64,000 nt of DNA from UBA4421 sp028228615 (GTDB lineage Bacteria > Pseudomonadota > Gammaproteobacteria > Pseudomonadales > Azotimanducaceae), in NCBI GenBank assembly GCA_028228615.1, contig JAOJBS010000006.1, positions 49,570 to 113,569 of the forward strand, written 5' to 3'. The translations under genes were made by a program, and so were the position numbers. Of this stretch, positions 50,927-59,355 are shown one piece after another (within the stretch, counting starts at the first letter, position 1; each line of letters begins with the position of its first letter). The notes beneath the pieces are model-generated. The model searched no databases. It was not told the DNA's origin and saw nothing but the letters and a program-made list of their open reading frames with translations.

Positions 50927-52993
50927 TTACCTAACGTCCATGCCCGGCTCTGCGCCGCTGTCAGGTGCAAGTAAGAAAATGCTAGCGCCACCGGGCCCTG
51001 CTGCTAAGACCATGCCTTCGGAAACACCAAAGCGCATTTTTCTCGGCGCTAGGTTGGCAACCACAACCGTTAACCGGCCCACCAGATCTTCAGGGTTATA
51101 GGCTTCTTTGATACCCGAGAAGACAATACGTTCATGGTCGCCCACATCTAACGAGAGCTTAAGCAGTTTGTCCGCGCCTTCTACCGCCTCGGCGGCAATA
51201 ATTTTCGCCACCTTTAGACTCACTTTGGTGAAGTCATCTATATCAATAAAATCGCCGTCAGAGTTTTTGCCCTCGTTTTTTGCAAGTTGAGCAGGTTTTT
51301 GCTGTTTGTTCTTTTCCGCTGTTTTGTTGTCAGTCGTTTGCGCTGCGGGTTGTGCAGATGCTTCTACTAGTTGAGCCACGGTTTTGCCTTCGATACGCTG
51401 CAACATAGGTTTGAACTTGTTGATCTTATGGCCGCTGAGCAAATGCTCGCAGTCAGACCATGCAAGCGGCGCAACGCCCAGAAATTCTTCTGCTTTTTCC
51501 GCCGTCACCGGTAAAATTGGTTTTAGGAAAATGGCCAAAAAGCGGAACATGTTAATGGCTTGGCTGCACACTAACAGCACCTGTTCGTGTAGCTCGGGAT
51601 TTTTCACCATTGCCCAAGGTTCATGTTGAGCAATGTATTGGTTGGCTAAATCTGCCAAGCCTGTGATTTCACGCACTGTCTTGCTGAACTCGCCCTCTTC
51701 ATAAAGCGCTGCAATGTTTTCGGCTTGCTCCGTGAATTTGGTCATTAATTCGCTGTCATGTACTGCCTCTGACATGACACCGTCGAAGTTTTTCACCAAG
51801 AAGCCTGCTGTGCGGCTGGCGATATTAATGACTTTGCCAACCAGATCTGAATTCACGCGGAGGACAAAATCTTCTAGGTTGATGTCTAAGTCATCTACCG
51901 AATTGCTCAGTTTGGCGGCGTAGTAGTAGCGCAGGTATTCTGGGTTCAAATGTTCGAGGTATTTCTCTGCGAGAATAAAGGTACCGCGAGACTTAGACAT
52001 CTTGGTGCCGTCCACAGTGACAAAGCCATGTGCATGTATTTTGGTCGGTGTGCGGAAATTCGCACCGTCCAAAACCGCAGGCCAAAACAGCGCGTGGAAG
52101 TTAACAATATCTTTGCCAATAAAGTGGTGCACCTCGGCGCTGGAATCCGCACGCCAAAAATCGTCGAACTGTAAATTGGGGTCGTTTTGCGCAGTGCAGT
52201 AGTTTTGGAAGCTGGCCATATAACCAATGGGTGCATCCATCCAAACGTAGAAATATTTGTCCGTAGTGCCAGGGATGGTAAAGCCAAAGTAGGGCGCATC
52301 TCTTGAGATATCCCAAGCGCGCAGTCCATCGTCCAGCCACTCGCTGAGTTTATTGGCGATTTCTGGTTGTACTGCATCGCTACGGGTCCAATCCTTGAGG
52401 AAGTCGGTGTAGCTGGCCAAGTCGAAGAAATAGTGGGTTGAGGCGCGTAGCTCTGGCGTTGCGCCTGAATAGATTGACTTGGGTTGTATTAGGTCGGTGG
52501 CGTCGTAAGTGGCCCCGCACGCCTCGCAGTTGTCGCCATACTGGCCCTCAACCTTACACTTTGGGCAACCGCCAACAACGAAGCGGTCGGCCAAAAATAG
52601 GCCTTTTTCTGCATCGTATAGCTGCTCGACTTCCTTAGTAAAAATCAGGCCCTTTTCTTTTAGGCGATTATAAATCAGCGACGAGAAATGTTGGTTTTCA
52701 TCACTGTGGGTTGAATAGTAATTGTCGTGGCTGATTAAAAAGCCCTGAAAGTCTTTTACATGCAACTGACGGATATTTTCGACTAATACTTCTGGGGTTA
52801 CCGATTCTTCTTCGGCTTTAATCATAGTGGCTGTGCCGTGGGTGTCGTCGGCGCACACGTAGAGGGTTTGGTTGCCGCGCATGCGTTGGAAACGCACCCA
52901 GATGTCTGTTTGCACATGCTCAAGCATGTGTCCTAGGTGGATGGGACCGTTAGCGTTTGGCAGAGCGCTAGTAACTAAAATTCGACGTGACAT
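50927..52993 (-). CDS. metG: Methionine--tRNA ligase
   Basis: 688 residues from the ATG at 52993 (MSRRILVTSALP); a longer in-frame start is not supported by homology. Class I synthetase with HIGH-type GPIHLGH, the zinc knuckle GCPKCKVEGQYGDNCEACG, KMSKSRGTF, an anticodon-binding helical domain, a charged low-complexity linker (about 560-590), and a C-terminal tRNA-binding OB domain (IDIDDFTKVSLKVAKI). It is divergent from mrp, the common gammaproteobacterial arrangement. Confidence 0.97.
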   Translation of the reverse strand: MSRRILVTSALPNANGPIHLGHMLEHVQTDIWVRFQRMRGNQTLYVCADDTHGTATMIKAEEESVTPEVLVENIRQLHVKDFQGFLISHDNYYSTHSDENQHFSSLIYNRLKEKGLIFTKEVEQLYDAEKGLFLADRFVVGGCPKCKVEGQYGDNCEACGATYDATDLIQPKSIYSGATPELRASTHYFFDLASYTDFLKDWTRSDAVQPEIANKLSEWLDDGLRAWDISRDAPYFGFTIPGTTDKYFYVWMDAPIGYMASFQNYCTAQNDPNLQFDDFWRADSSAEVHHFIGKDIVNFHALFWPAVLDGANFRTPTKIHAHGFVTVDGTKMSKSRGTFILAEKYLEHLNPEYLRYYYAAKLSNSVDDLDINLEDFVLRVNSDLVGKVINIASRTAGFLVKNFDGVMSEAVHDSELMTKFTEQAENIAALYEEGEFSKTVREITGLADLANQYIAQHEPWAMVKNPELHEQVLLVCSQAINMFRFLAIFLKPILPVTAEKAEEFLGVAPLAWSDCEHLLSGHKINKFKPMLQRIEGKTVAQLVEASAQPAAQTTDNKTAEKNKQQKPAQLAKNEGKNSDGDFIDIDDFTKVSLKVAKIIAAEAVEGADKLLKLSLDVGDHERIVFSGIKEAYNPEDLVGRLTVVVANLAPRKMRFGVSEGMVLAAGPGGASIFLLAPDSGAEPGMDVR

Positions 52994-53149
52994 GTGGGGC
53001 CTATGAGTACCGTAAAGCATTGAACGCGGCGGAAATGATCGACAGCGTTAAGATCGGAGCAATATACATTGCCCTGAAGAAGAATAAAGCCAAATTACAG
53101 CAAATGGGCTTACACTATGCGCCTTGTTTTATTTGGATGTTAGACATCG

Positions 53150-54163
53150 ATGAAGGTTGAAGATTTTGTAGACCCCTATTTGGGGCAAACGTGGCAGTCC
53201 CTGGGTGCACGGGTACTGTCATCGGGCAAGCGCATTTCGGTTACTTTAGGGTATCCAGCCCAAGGCATGCAGGCAAAATTGACTGAGCAACTCTCAGCTT
53301 TTTTGGGCGTTGACGACATTGAGTTAGACATTAGTTTTTCATCTCCCCCGGGCCGCGGTTTTGGTCAGGTGAAAAATGTGGTGTTGGTGAGCAGTGGCAA
53401 AGGCGGTGTAGGCAAATCGACCACGGCGGTTAATTTGGCTCTGGCACTAGACGCCGAGGGTGGCAAAGTGGGTCTTTTGGACGCAGATATTTACGGCCCC
53501 AGCCAGGGCATGATGTTGGGCGTGGCAGAAGGCCGCCGCCCTGATATAAAGGACGGAAAGTTTTTTGACCCCATCCGAGCCCATGGCATAAAGGCGATGT
53601 CCATGAGCTTTATGATTACCGATAAAACCCCCATGGTTTGGCGTGGCCCTATGGCCAGCGGTGCGCTGCAACAGATTTTGGGTCAAACCTTATGGGGCGA
53701 TTTAGATTATCTAATTGTTGATATGCCTCCAGGCACAGGTGACATTCAGTTGACCTTGTCACAAAAAGCACCGGTTGCCGGCGCAGTAATTGTGACCACG
53801 CCTCAAGATATAGCGCTGCTAGATGCCCTTAAGGGTATAGAAATGTTCGCCAAGGTAGATATTCCTGTACTGGGGATTTTGGAGAATATGAGCGTTCACC
53901 AATGCGATAACTGCGGTCATCTCAGCCATTTGTTTGGCGAGGACGGCGGCAAGCGCGTGGCAGAAGATTTGGGCGTACCTTTGTTAGGGCAATTGCCATT
54001 GGCTATGTCTATTCGTCAGCAGGCTGACGGTGGACACCCAACGGTGAAAGCAGAGCCTGACTCCGCCATTAGTGCACTTTACCGAGACGCAGCGCGTAAT
54101 ATGGCGGCCCGGTTGTGGGGCAATCAAGGCAGCACGCCAACCATTAGCATGGTTGATGATTAA
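53150..54163 (+). CDS. Mrp/ApbC-type iron-sulfur cluster carrier ATPase
   Basis: 337 residues. The short N-terminal part resembles a reduced MIP18-like domain; the P-loop NTPase starts at about residue 76, with the deviant Walker A SSGKGGVGKST, VGLLDADIYGPS and VDMPPGTGD. A cluster-binding CxxC (CDNCG) is near residue 250. The protein binds and transfers [4Fe-4S] clusters. Conserved neighbour of metG (divergent) and dcd (downstream). Confidence 0.95.
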   Translation: MKVEDFVDPYLGQTWQSLGARVLSSGKRISVTLGYPAQGMQAKLTEQLSAFLGVDDIELDISFSSPPGRGFGQVKNVVLVSSGKGGVGKSTTAVNLALALDAEGGKVGLLDADIYGPSQGMMLGVAEGRRPDIKDGKFFDPIRAHGIKAMSMSFMITDKTPMVWRGPMASGALQQILGQTLWGDLDYLIVDMPPGTGDIQLTLSQKAPVAGAVIVTTPQDIALLDALKGIEMFAKVDIPVLGILENMSVHQCDNCGHLSHLFGEDGGKRVAEDLGVPLLGQLPLAMSIRQQADGGHPTVKAEPDSAISALYRDAARNMAARLWGNQGSTPTISMVDD

Positions 54164-54267
54164 CAGCCGTTTGCATGTCCCAGTGAGGGCGAGTGAGCGC
54201 GCATGGATAGCACACAATTTTTCAGTATTTTTAGTACTTTTATCAAAGACATCAAGAGACACAACGT

Positions 54268-54831
54268 ATGAGCATCAAAGCCGACCGCTGGATTGTAGAG
54301 CAAGCTAAAAAGGGCATGATCGAACCGTTTGAACCGGGCCAAGTTAAAACTCGAGACGGCAATAAGGTGATTTCCTATGGCACCTCTAGCTACGGCTATG
54401 ACGTGCGCTGTGGTCCGCAGTTTAAGGTCTTTACTAATATTCACTCAGCAACAGTAGATCCTAAAGCCTTTGATGAGCGCAGCTTTGTCGATGTGGAAGG
54501 GGACGTGTGTGTTATTCCACCGAACTCCTTTGCGCTGGCCAGTACCGTTGAGTACTTTCGTATTCCAGAGGACGTGCTAACAATTTGTTTGGGTAAGTCT
54601 ACTTATGCGCGGTGCGGCATTATTGTGAATGTCACACCCTTAGAGCCTGAGTGGGAAGGCCATGTGACTTTGGAATTTTCTAATACAACCACGTTGCCAG
54701 CAAAGATTTATGCTAATGAAGGCGTGGCGCAAATGTTGTTTTTTCAGTCAGATGAGCGCTGTGAAACCACCTATAAAGATCGTGGAGGTAAGTATCAGGG
54801 CCAAACTGGGGTGACGCTTCCAAAGCCATAG
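54268..54831 (+). CDS. dcd: dCTP deaminase
   Basis: 187 residues. GTSSYGYDVRC, PNSFALASTVEYF with the conserved nucleotide contacts, GKSTYARCGIIVNVTPLEPEWEG with the catalytic Glu, and YQGQTGVTLPKP at the C-terminus are intact. It deaminates dCTP to dUTP, feeding dTTP synthesis. Third gene of the metG/mrp/dcd neighbourhood, 104 bases after mrp. Confidence 0.97.
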   Translation: MSIKADRWIVEQAKKGMIEPFEPGQVKTRDGNKVISYGTSSYGYDVRCGPQFKVFTNIHSATVDPKAFDERSFVDVEGDVCVIPPNSFALASTVEYFRIPEDVLTICLGKSTYARCGIIVNVTPLEPEWEGHVTLEFSNTTTLPAKIYANEGVAQMLFFQSDERCETTYKDRGGKYQGQTGVTLPKP

Positions 54832-54897
54832 AGGCCTAGGCTCGAAAAGCCCGAGCCCTGAAATTTTGCGGCTTAATGGACGCGCGCAATGAAGCCT

Positions 54898-54939
54898 AAA
54901 AGGCCTAAAAAGCGCAAAAAAGCCCAAAAAGTAAAAAAA
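54898..54939. repeat. Helically phased A-tracts
   Basis: Five A-runs of four to seven bases begin at 54898, 54907, 54916, 54926 and 54933, close to one helical turn apart, in the 230-base gap between convergent dcd and purM. This pattern predicts intrinsic DNA bending. On the minus strand the T-runs follow purM and could help termination. A short dyad, GGCTCG/CGAGCC, lies at 54839-54857. Confidence 0.5.
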
Positions 54940-55061
54940 GTAATAAGAGCCAATGGTCTAAGAGGGGAAAGCAGGCTGGGCAAGTAATTTGTTCCAGCCA
55001 TGAGGGTGTATTTTGGGAGGCTAATTGCTAGATCTAAGTACGAGTTCTAACTGAAGGCGCG

Positions 55062-56126
55062 TTAGCGAACCAGCAACTGGCCTTTGGCAACATCAACGTC
55101 GCCTTCAACCACTTGCCCGACCAACACCGGCGCTTCGCCTTGGTCTTTCAAAGTCTGCAAGGTTTGTTCAACATCATCTTTAGCCACCAACAACAACATG
55201 CCTAAGCCACAATTAAATGTGCTCATCATTTCATCGTTGCTGATATTGCCGGCTTGTTGCAGCCAAGAAAAAACATCCGGTTGTTGCCAGCTGTCCAGAT
55301 TTAGAAGCGCACCATGATCTGGGTTGTTAAAGACTCTGGGAATATTTTCAAAGAATCCGCCACCAGTGATATGCACCATGCCGTGGACGTCTACATGTTC
55401 TAGTAGTTGCCTTACTGACTTCACGTAAATCCGTGTGGGCGCTAATAAGTCGTCCAAGAGGTCGTCATTAGGCACCATGCCTTGGCGTTCGATAACTTTT
55501 CTGATCAGCGAGTAACCGTTGCTATGGGGGCCGCTGCTGGGTAGCCCAATAATCTGGTCACCGCTACTGATTTTACTGCCGTCGATGATTTTCGCTTTTT
55601 CTACAACACCCACGCAGAAGCCAGCAAGGTCGTATTCGCCGTCGCTATAGAATCCGGGCATCTCCGCAGTTTCACCGCCAGCTAATGTGCAACCGGCTAA
55701 TTCACAGCCCTTGGCAATCCCGTTAATAACGCGCTCTGCTACATCTATGTCAAGTCGTCCTGTGGCGTAGTAGTCGAGAAACAGGAATGCTTCGGCACCG
55801 GTAACCAATACGTCGTTCACGCACATGGCGACCAAATCTTGCCCAACGCCGTCGTGGCGTGCGTAATCTATGGCTAATTTGAGTTTGGTGCCCACACCGT
55901 CTGTGCCGGTAACAATGACTGGTTGTGTGTACCCTTCAGGCATTTCCGCCATCGCTGCAAAACCGCCAAGGCCGCCTAAGAGCTCGGGTCGGCGGGTTGC
56001 TTTGGCAGCAGGTCCAATGCGTCTTATTAATTTAGCGCCAGCTTCCACATCTACGCCAGCTTGTTTGTAGGTGAGGCCGTTGGAGTGATTTTCTGTTGAA
56101 TCGTTTGATGTCGGGGGTTGCGGCAC
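55062..56126 (-). CDS. purM: Phosphoribosylformylglycinamidine cyclo-ligase
   Basis: 354 residues, AIR synthetase. TGTDGVGTKLK, VNDVLVTGAEAFLFLDY, GGETAEMPGFY and HITGGGFFENIPR are all typical. It closes the imidazole ring in purine synthesis. purN, which follows purM in many gammaproteobacteria, is absent here; the downstream side is the A-tract region and the end of dcd. A TfoX-like gene lies upstream on the same strand. Confidence 0.97.
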   Translation of the reverse strand: MPQPPTSNDSTENHSNGLTYKQAGVDVEAGAKLIRRIGPAAKATRRPELLGGLGGFAAMAEMPEGYTQPVIVTGTDGVGTKLKLAIDYARHDGVGQDLVAMCVNDVLVTGAEAFLFLDYYATGRLDIDVAERVINGIAKGCELAGCTLAGGETAEMPGFYSDGEYDLAGFCVGVVEKAKIIDGSKISSGDQIIGLPSSGPHSNGYSLIRKVIERQGMVPNDDLLDDLLAPTRIYVKSVRQLLEHVDVHGMVHITGGGFFENIPRVFNNPDHGALLNLDSWQQPDVFSWLQQAGNISNDEMMSTFNCGLGMLLLVAKDDVEQTLQTLKDQGEAPVLVGQVVEGDVDVAKGQLLVR

Positions 56127-56268
56127 CTGGGTTCCTTTAATCTTGACGCTAGGCGTGCAGTGTACAGGATTATCTTTGCTTTAATAAATTCTGCTGCGGG
56201 CTGCAGGGGTAATTTTTCTCTTATTGTGACGGATATTTCGACAACTGCTTATTGGCCTGTTTTTTTGT

Positions 56269-56610
56269 CTATTTGGGCGGTTGGGCCAAGATGAAGCTTA
56301 AGCTTAGCGCGAGCCACCGAGACAAATCTTCATCAGCCTCAATGCCCTCCCAGGAGATGTATAAAAAACCCTTCATAGGGCGGCCAGTGAAATCCATTTC
56401 CTTGGCGTGTGGTAGGGTCAGCGCGTCCTCATATCTGTCTGCTCCCACCCGCAACATTAGACCTTCGTCGCCAACGCCACAGCTCATATGCCCATTGATC
56501 ATAAATACAAGGCTGCCAAACATTTTGCGTTCACTGATGTCGGCGAAATCTGCCAAGTTAAAAAGGCTTTCGCGTACCCGCTGGGCGAGACCCTCGTCTA
56601 TAGCTGCCAT
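56269..56610 (-). CDS. TfoX/Sxy N-terminal domain protein
   Basis: 113 residues. SERKMFGSLVFMINGHMSCGV and LMLRVGADRYEDAL match the TfoX N-terminal domain; the C-terminal DNA-binding half of full Sxy is missing, as in many small homologues of unknown role. Full TfoX activates competence genes with CRP. Possibly a metal- or ligand-binding stand-alone domain. It is divergent from the DUF2066 gene, with imperfect direct repeats between them. Confidence 0.88.
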   Translation of the reverse strand: MAAIDEGLAQRVRESLFNLADFADISERKMFGSLVFMINGHMSCGVGDEGLMLRVGADRYEDALTLPHAKEMDFTGRPMKGFLYISWEGIEADEDLSRWLALSLSFILAQPPK

Positions 56611-56640
56611 TGTTAGATTCCCCTTAAGCGTAAGTGAGGA

Positions 56641-56696
56641 CCCAGCCCGGATTTTAGACGGCGCCTCCGATCAGATCCCAAGCTGGATCTTAGACG
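56641..56696. repeat. Two imperfect 20-bp direct repeats in a divergent promoter region
   Basis: CCCAGCCCGGATTTTAGACG (56641-56660) and CCCAAGCTGGATCTTAGACG (56677-56696) agree at 16 of 20 positions and start 36 bases apart. They lie between the TfoX-like and DUF2066 genes. A regulator site is possible but unproven. Confidence 0.4.
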
Positions 56697-56774
56697 AGAT
56701 AAGCCGTAGAAACATTCTACCAACGGCGGAATTTCGTTACACTGGGGCCTTCCATAGCTAGCTCAAATCGCAGC

Positions 56775-57929
56775 ATGACACTGATAAAAGTCCTACCCCG
56801 CTTACTGCTTCCTCTGCGCAAAAATATGGCCAATGCGTGCATTTGCCTCCTGCTTACGACTATGAGCGGCGCAAGTATTGCTGCGCAAAGTCTAGAGGAT
56901 CGGTTGTACAGAGTGGACCAGCAGGTGGCTGACCAAAGCGGCAATAACCGGCGGGCGGCGGCTCAAGAGGCTTTGTTAATCGTGCTTTCCCGTTTGACCG
57001 GTCTCGCCACCATACCTAGATCTGGCATCGTTAACTCCGCCTTGGACGCGCCCGATCAGTACTACAGCAAGTTTGACTATGTGCGCGGCCAGGGTCGAGA
57101 TGGTGCCGCTCAGATACTGAGTATTAGGTTTACCTTTCAGGCGGAATCGGTTTTAGCGTTGATTCGACAAGCCGAATTACCCATTTGGTGGACTAAACGG
57201 CCGCAAACAGTGGTGTGGGTGGTAGTAGATGAACCCGGACAAAGACGTATCCTAGGCGCTGATGACAGTAGCCAGTTGGTTCAAGGGTTGCTTGGTCAAG
57301 CGGATTTAAGAGGCCTGCCTGTAGCGCTGCCCTTAATGGACTTAGACGACAGCATTTTGGTTTCAGTCAGTGATGTTTGGGGCAAATTTACCGATGCGCT
57401 CAATGTTGCATCTGCAAGGTATGGGGCAGCGCAGTACTTAATTGGCAGGTTCAGTGTTCAGGAGATTTTGGGTGAGCGTTTGTATAGCGGAGAGTGGCAG
57501 TTGATGAAGGTCCAAGCAGGTGAGCTTCCTTCGAGTGTGTTCAATGCAAATAAGCCAAACGCTTTTGTGGCAGCTGGTGTAAGAAGTGTTCAAGCGCAAA
57601 ACATTGAAGGGGTTGCCCGCTCGGCTGTAGATATGGCCGCCACCAGTTTGGCTGAAGAGTACGCCATATTTGGCCGCGACCCACAAAACCACGAGATTAG
57701 TATTAGCGGCTTAGATACTTTGCAAAGTTACTCGAAGCTGGTGGCCTATTTGCAAGCATTCGAGTTTGTTGAACGGGTGGATGTGTTGGCCCTGCAAGGC
57801 GACGTTATTTCGCTGCAAATACTGTCCTCGGCCACTCTAGAGCGTTTGGTGTCATTACTTGCCATGGAAGGTCGGCTGACCAATTTGACCGCGCTGGATG
57901 CTCAGCCGCTAATGGGTTGGCAGGGATAA
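56775..57929 (+). CDS. DUF2066 domain-containing exported protein
   Basis: 384 residues. The N-terminal region up to about residue 38 holds a signal-like hydrophobic stretch (ICLLLTTMSGASIAAQ); an internal ATG at 56826 may be the true start, which would give a normal-length signal peptide. The DUF2066 core begins at LYRVDQQVADQS and includes ALLIVLSRLTG. Function unknown; in pseudomonads the family is linked, as here, to purM on one side and hda on the other. Three genes (DUF2066, phosphatidyltransferase, hda) are packed head to tail. Confidence 0.88.
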   Translation: MTLIKVLPRLLLPLRKNMANACICLLLTTMSGASIAAQSLEDRLYRVDQQVADQSGNNRRAAAQEALLIVLSRLTGLATIPRSGIVNSALDAPDQYYSKFDYVRGQGRDGAAQILSIRFTFQAESVLALIRQAELPIWWTKRPQTVVWVVVDEPGQRRILGADDSSQLVQGLLGQADLRGLPVALPLMDLDDSILVSVSDVWGKFTDALNVASARYGAAQYLIGRFSVQEILGERLYSGEWQLMKVQAGELPSSVFNANKPNAFVAAGVRSVQAQNIEGVARSAVDMAATSLAEEYAIFGRDPQNHEISISGLDTLQSYSKLVAYLQAFEFVERVDVLALQGDVISLQILSSATLERLVSLLAMEGRLTNLTALDAQPLMGWQG

Positions 57930-57935
57930 TTGAAT

Positions 57936-58556
57936 ATGCGGCATTTGCCAAATATCGTCACAGTGATCCGTATCATTTTGGTGTTCCCCACCACTTGGTT
58001 TTTGTGGCAAGGGCAAACGCTGCAGGCTTTCGCCCTCATGTTGATCGCCAGTTTTTCCGACGCGCTAGATGGTGCACTGGCGCGCAGGTACCATTGGAAA
58101 ACTGATTTAGGCAGGCTGCTGGACCCCTTGGCGGACAAGTTTCTGGTCGCGGCAGTCTTCATTGTCTTCACAATTCAGAATTTAATTCCTTTATGGCTTG
58201 TGCTGCTGACGCTCGGTAGAGATCTGATTTTGTTGGCTGGCGGCACACTTTATCGAGTCATTATTGGTTATATTAAGGTTCAGCCCAGTCTGATCAGCAA
58301 AGCCAACACCGCCATGCAGATGCTTGTGTTGTCACTGCTTATGGCCAGTCAGTTGCCCATAGGGGCGGCGGCTAATTACGCCCATGTTGCCGTTGACGAT
58401 TTTGGCATTTACTTGCTCGCCGTGCTCAGTGCGGTTTCTGGCGTGCATTACATTGTGGTGTGGGCGAATAGATCATCTAAGGCGCTGAAGTTAAAAAAAT
58501 TACGCGAGGAGCGAAGTGTGCACGGTGAAGTAAAATCTAACGAAGGCGGTTATTGA
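57936..58556 (+). CDS. CDP-alcohol phosphatidyltransferase
   Basis: About 206 residues from the ATG at 57936 (CAGGGA nine bases ahead); a TTG two codons upstream, directly after the DUF2066 stop, is an alternative. The CDP-OH-P signature D-x2-D-G-x2-A-R-x8-G-x3-D-x3-D is complete in FSDALDGALARRYHWK and LGRLLDPLADK. Several membrane helices follow. It transfers a phosphatidyl group from CDP-diacylglycerol to an alcohol acceptor; PgsA-like phosphatidylglycerophosphate synthase is possible, but a paralogue is equally likely. Confidence 0.88.
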   Translation: MRHLPNIVTVIRIILVFPTTWFLWQGQTLQAFALMLIASFSDALDGALARRYHWKTDLGRLLDPLADKFLVAAVFIVFTIQNLIPLWLVLLTLGRDLILLAGGTLYRVIIGYIKVQPSLISKANTAMQMLVLSLLMASQLPIGAAANYAHVAVDDFGIYLLAVLSAVSGVHYIVVWANRSSKALKLKKLREERSVHGEVKSNEGGY

Positions 58557-58557
58557 T

Positions 58558-59277
58558 TTGTTAGATCAGGATGTACTTTCTATAGACGCGCCACATCAAC
58601 CCAGGTTGGACAACTTTGTTGTGGGCAACAATGTTGAACTGCTGAAGAGTCTGCACAGTGAAGTGGATGGTTTCTGCGGTATGTGGATTTATGGCGAGGC
58701 GTCCAGTGGGCGCAGTCACCTGCTCCAGGGACGTTACAGCGAAGGTTTAGAGCAGGGCGAACACTGTTTTTCTATTGGCTGTGCAGACCTTGCCGGTGCT
58801 AGCGAGCAAAGGTTGCAGCAAGCGTTTCGTCCCGCGCTCGAATCTTCAGCAAGCCAAGGGCGAAAAATTTTAGTGGTGGTGGATGACGCCCAAAGGTTGA
58901 AGGCCAATGCCTCAGCAGAGGAATTGATGATGGCCCTCTACAATCACGTACAAGCCGTTGCCGGCACGTTGCTCATCACCCATACCCAATCCGCGCTGTT
59001 AGAGAACTTTGATTTAGCCGACCTTAATTCACGTATGCGCTCGCTGAGTCATTACCAAATTGTACCGCTAGACGACAAAGGCAAAGCTCGAGTGCTGCGC
59101 CTGCGGGCTGAAGAGCGCGGCTACCATTTGTCAGAAAGTGTTTTGGAATATTGGCTGCGCCGTGGCCCTCGGCAGTTGCAGGTTTTGTTGGAAGATTTGG
59201 AGAAGTTGGACTACGCCACGCTACAACACAAGCGCATGCTGACCGTGCCTTTACTGAAAGAAGTCTTGGGTTACTAG
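58558..59277 (+). CDS. hda: DnaA regulatory inactivator Hda
   Basis: 239-residue AAA+ protein. Walker A is GEASSGRSHLL (GRS in place of GKS, as in Hda), Walker B VVVDDAQ, sensor LNSRM, and the C-terminal box is WLRRGPRQLQVLLEDLEKLD. With the beta clamp Hda stimulates DnaA-ATP hydrolysis. The start is TTG at 58558, one base after the previous stop; no other in-frame ATG precedes the conserved core. The N-terminus (MLDQDVLSIDAPHQ) lacks a clean QL[SP]LPL clamp-binding motif. Confidence 0.9.
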   Translation: MLDQDVLSIDAPHQPRLDNFVVGNNVELLKSLHSEVDGFCGMWIYGEASSGRSHLLQGRYSEGLEQGEHCFSIGCADLAGASEQRLQQAFRPALESSASQGRKILVVVDDAQRLKANASAEELMMALYNHVQAVAGTLLITHTQSALLENFDLADLNSRMRSLSHYQIVPLDDKGKARVLRLRAEERGYHLSESVLEYWLRRGPRQLQVLLEDLEKLDYATLQHKRMLTVPLLKEVLGY

Positions 59278-59355
59278 CGCCCAGTGAAGGGTTATGGTGT
59301 TGTTACTACCTCTGCTTCCAGTCTTAGTTAGACAGCTGCAAAATAAAGAAGGCTC

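Noticed and set aside
50719..50991. 90-residue minus-strand frame between rnfA and metG
   Set aside because: Overlaps the metG end in another frame, Arg/Ala-rich, no family; treated as intergenic.
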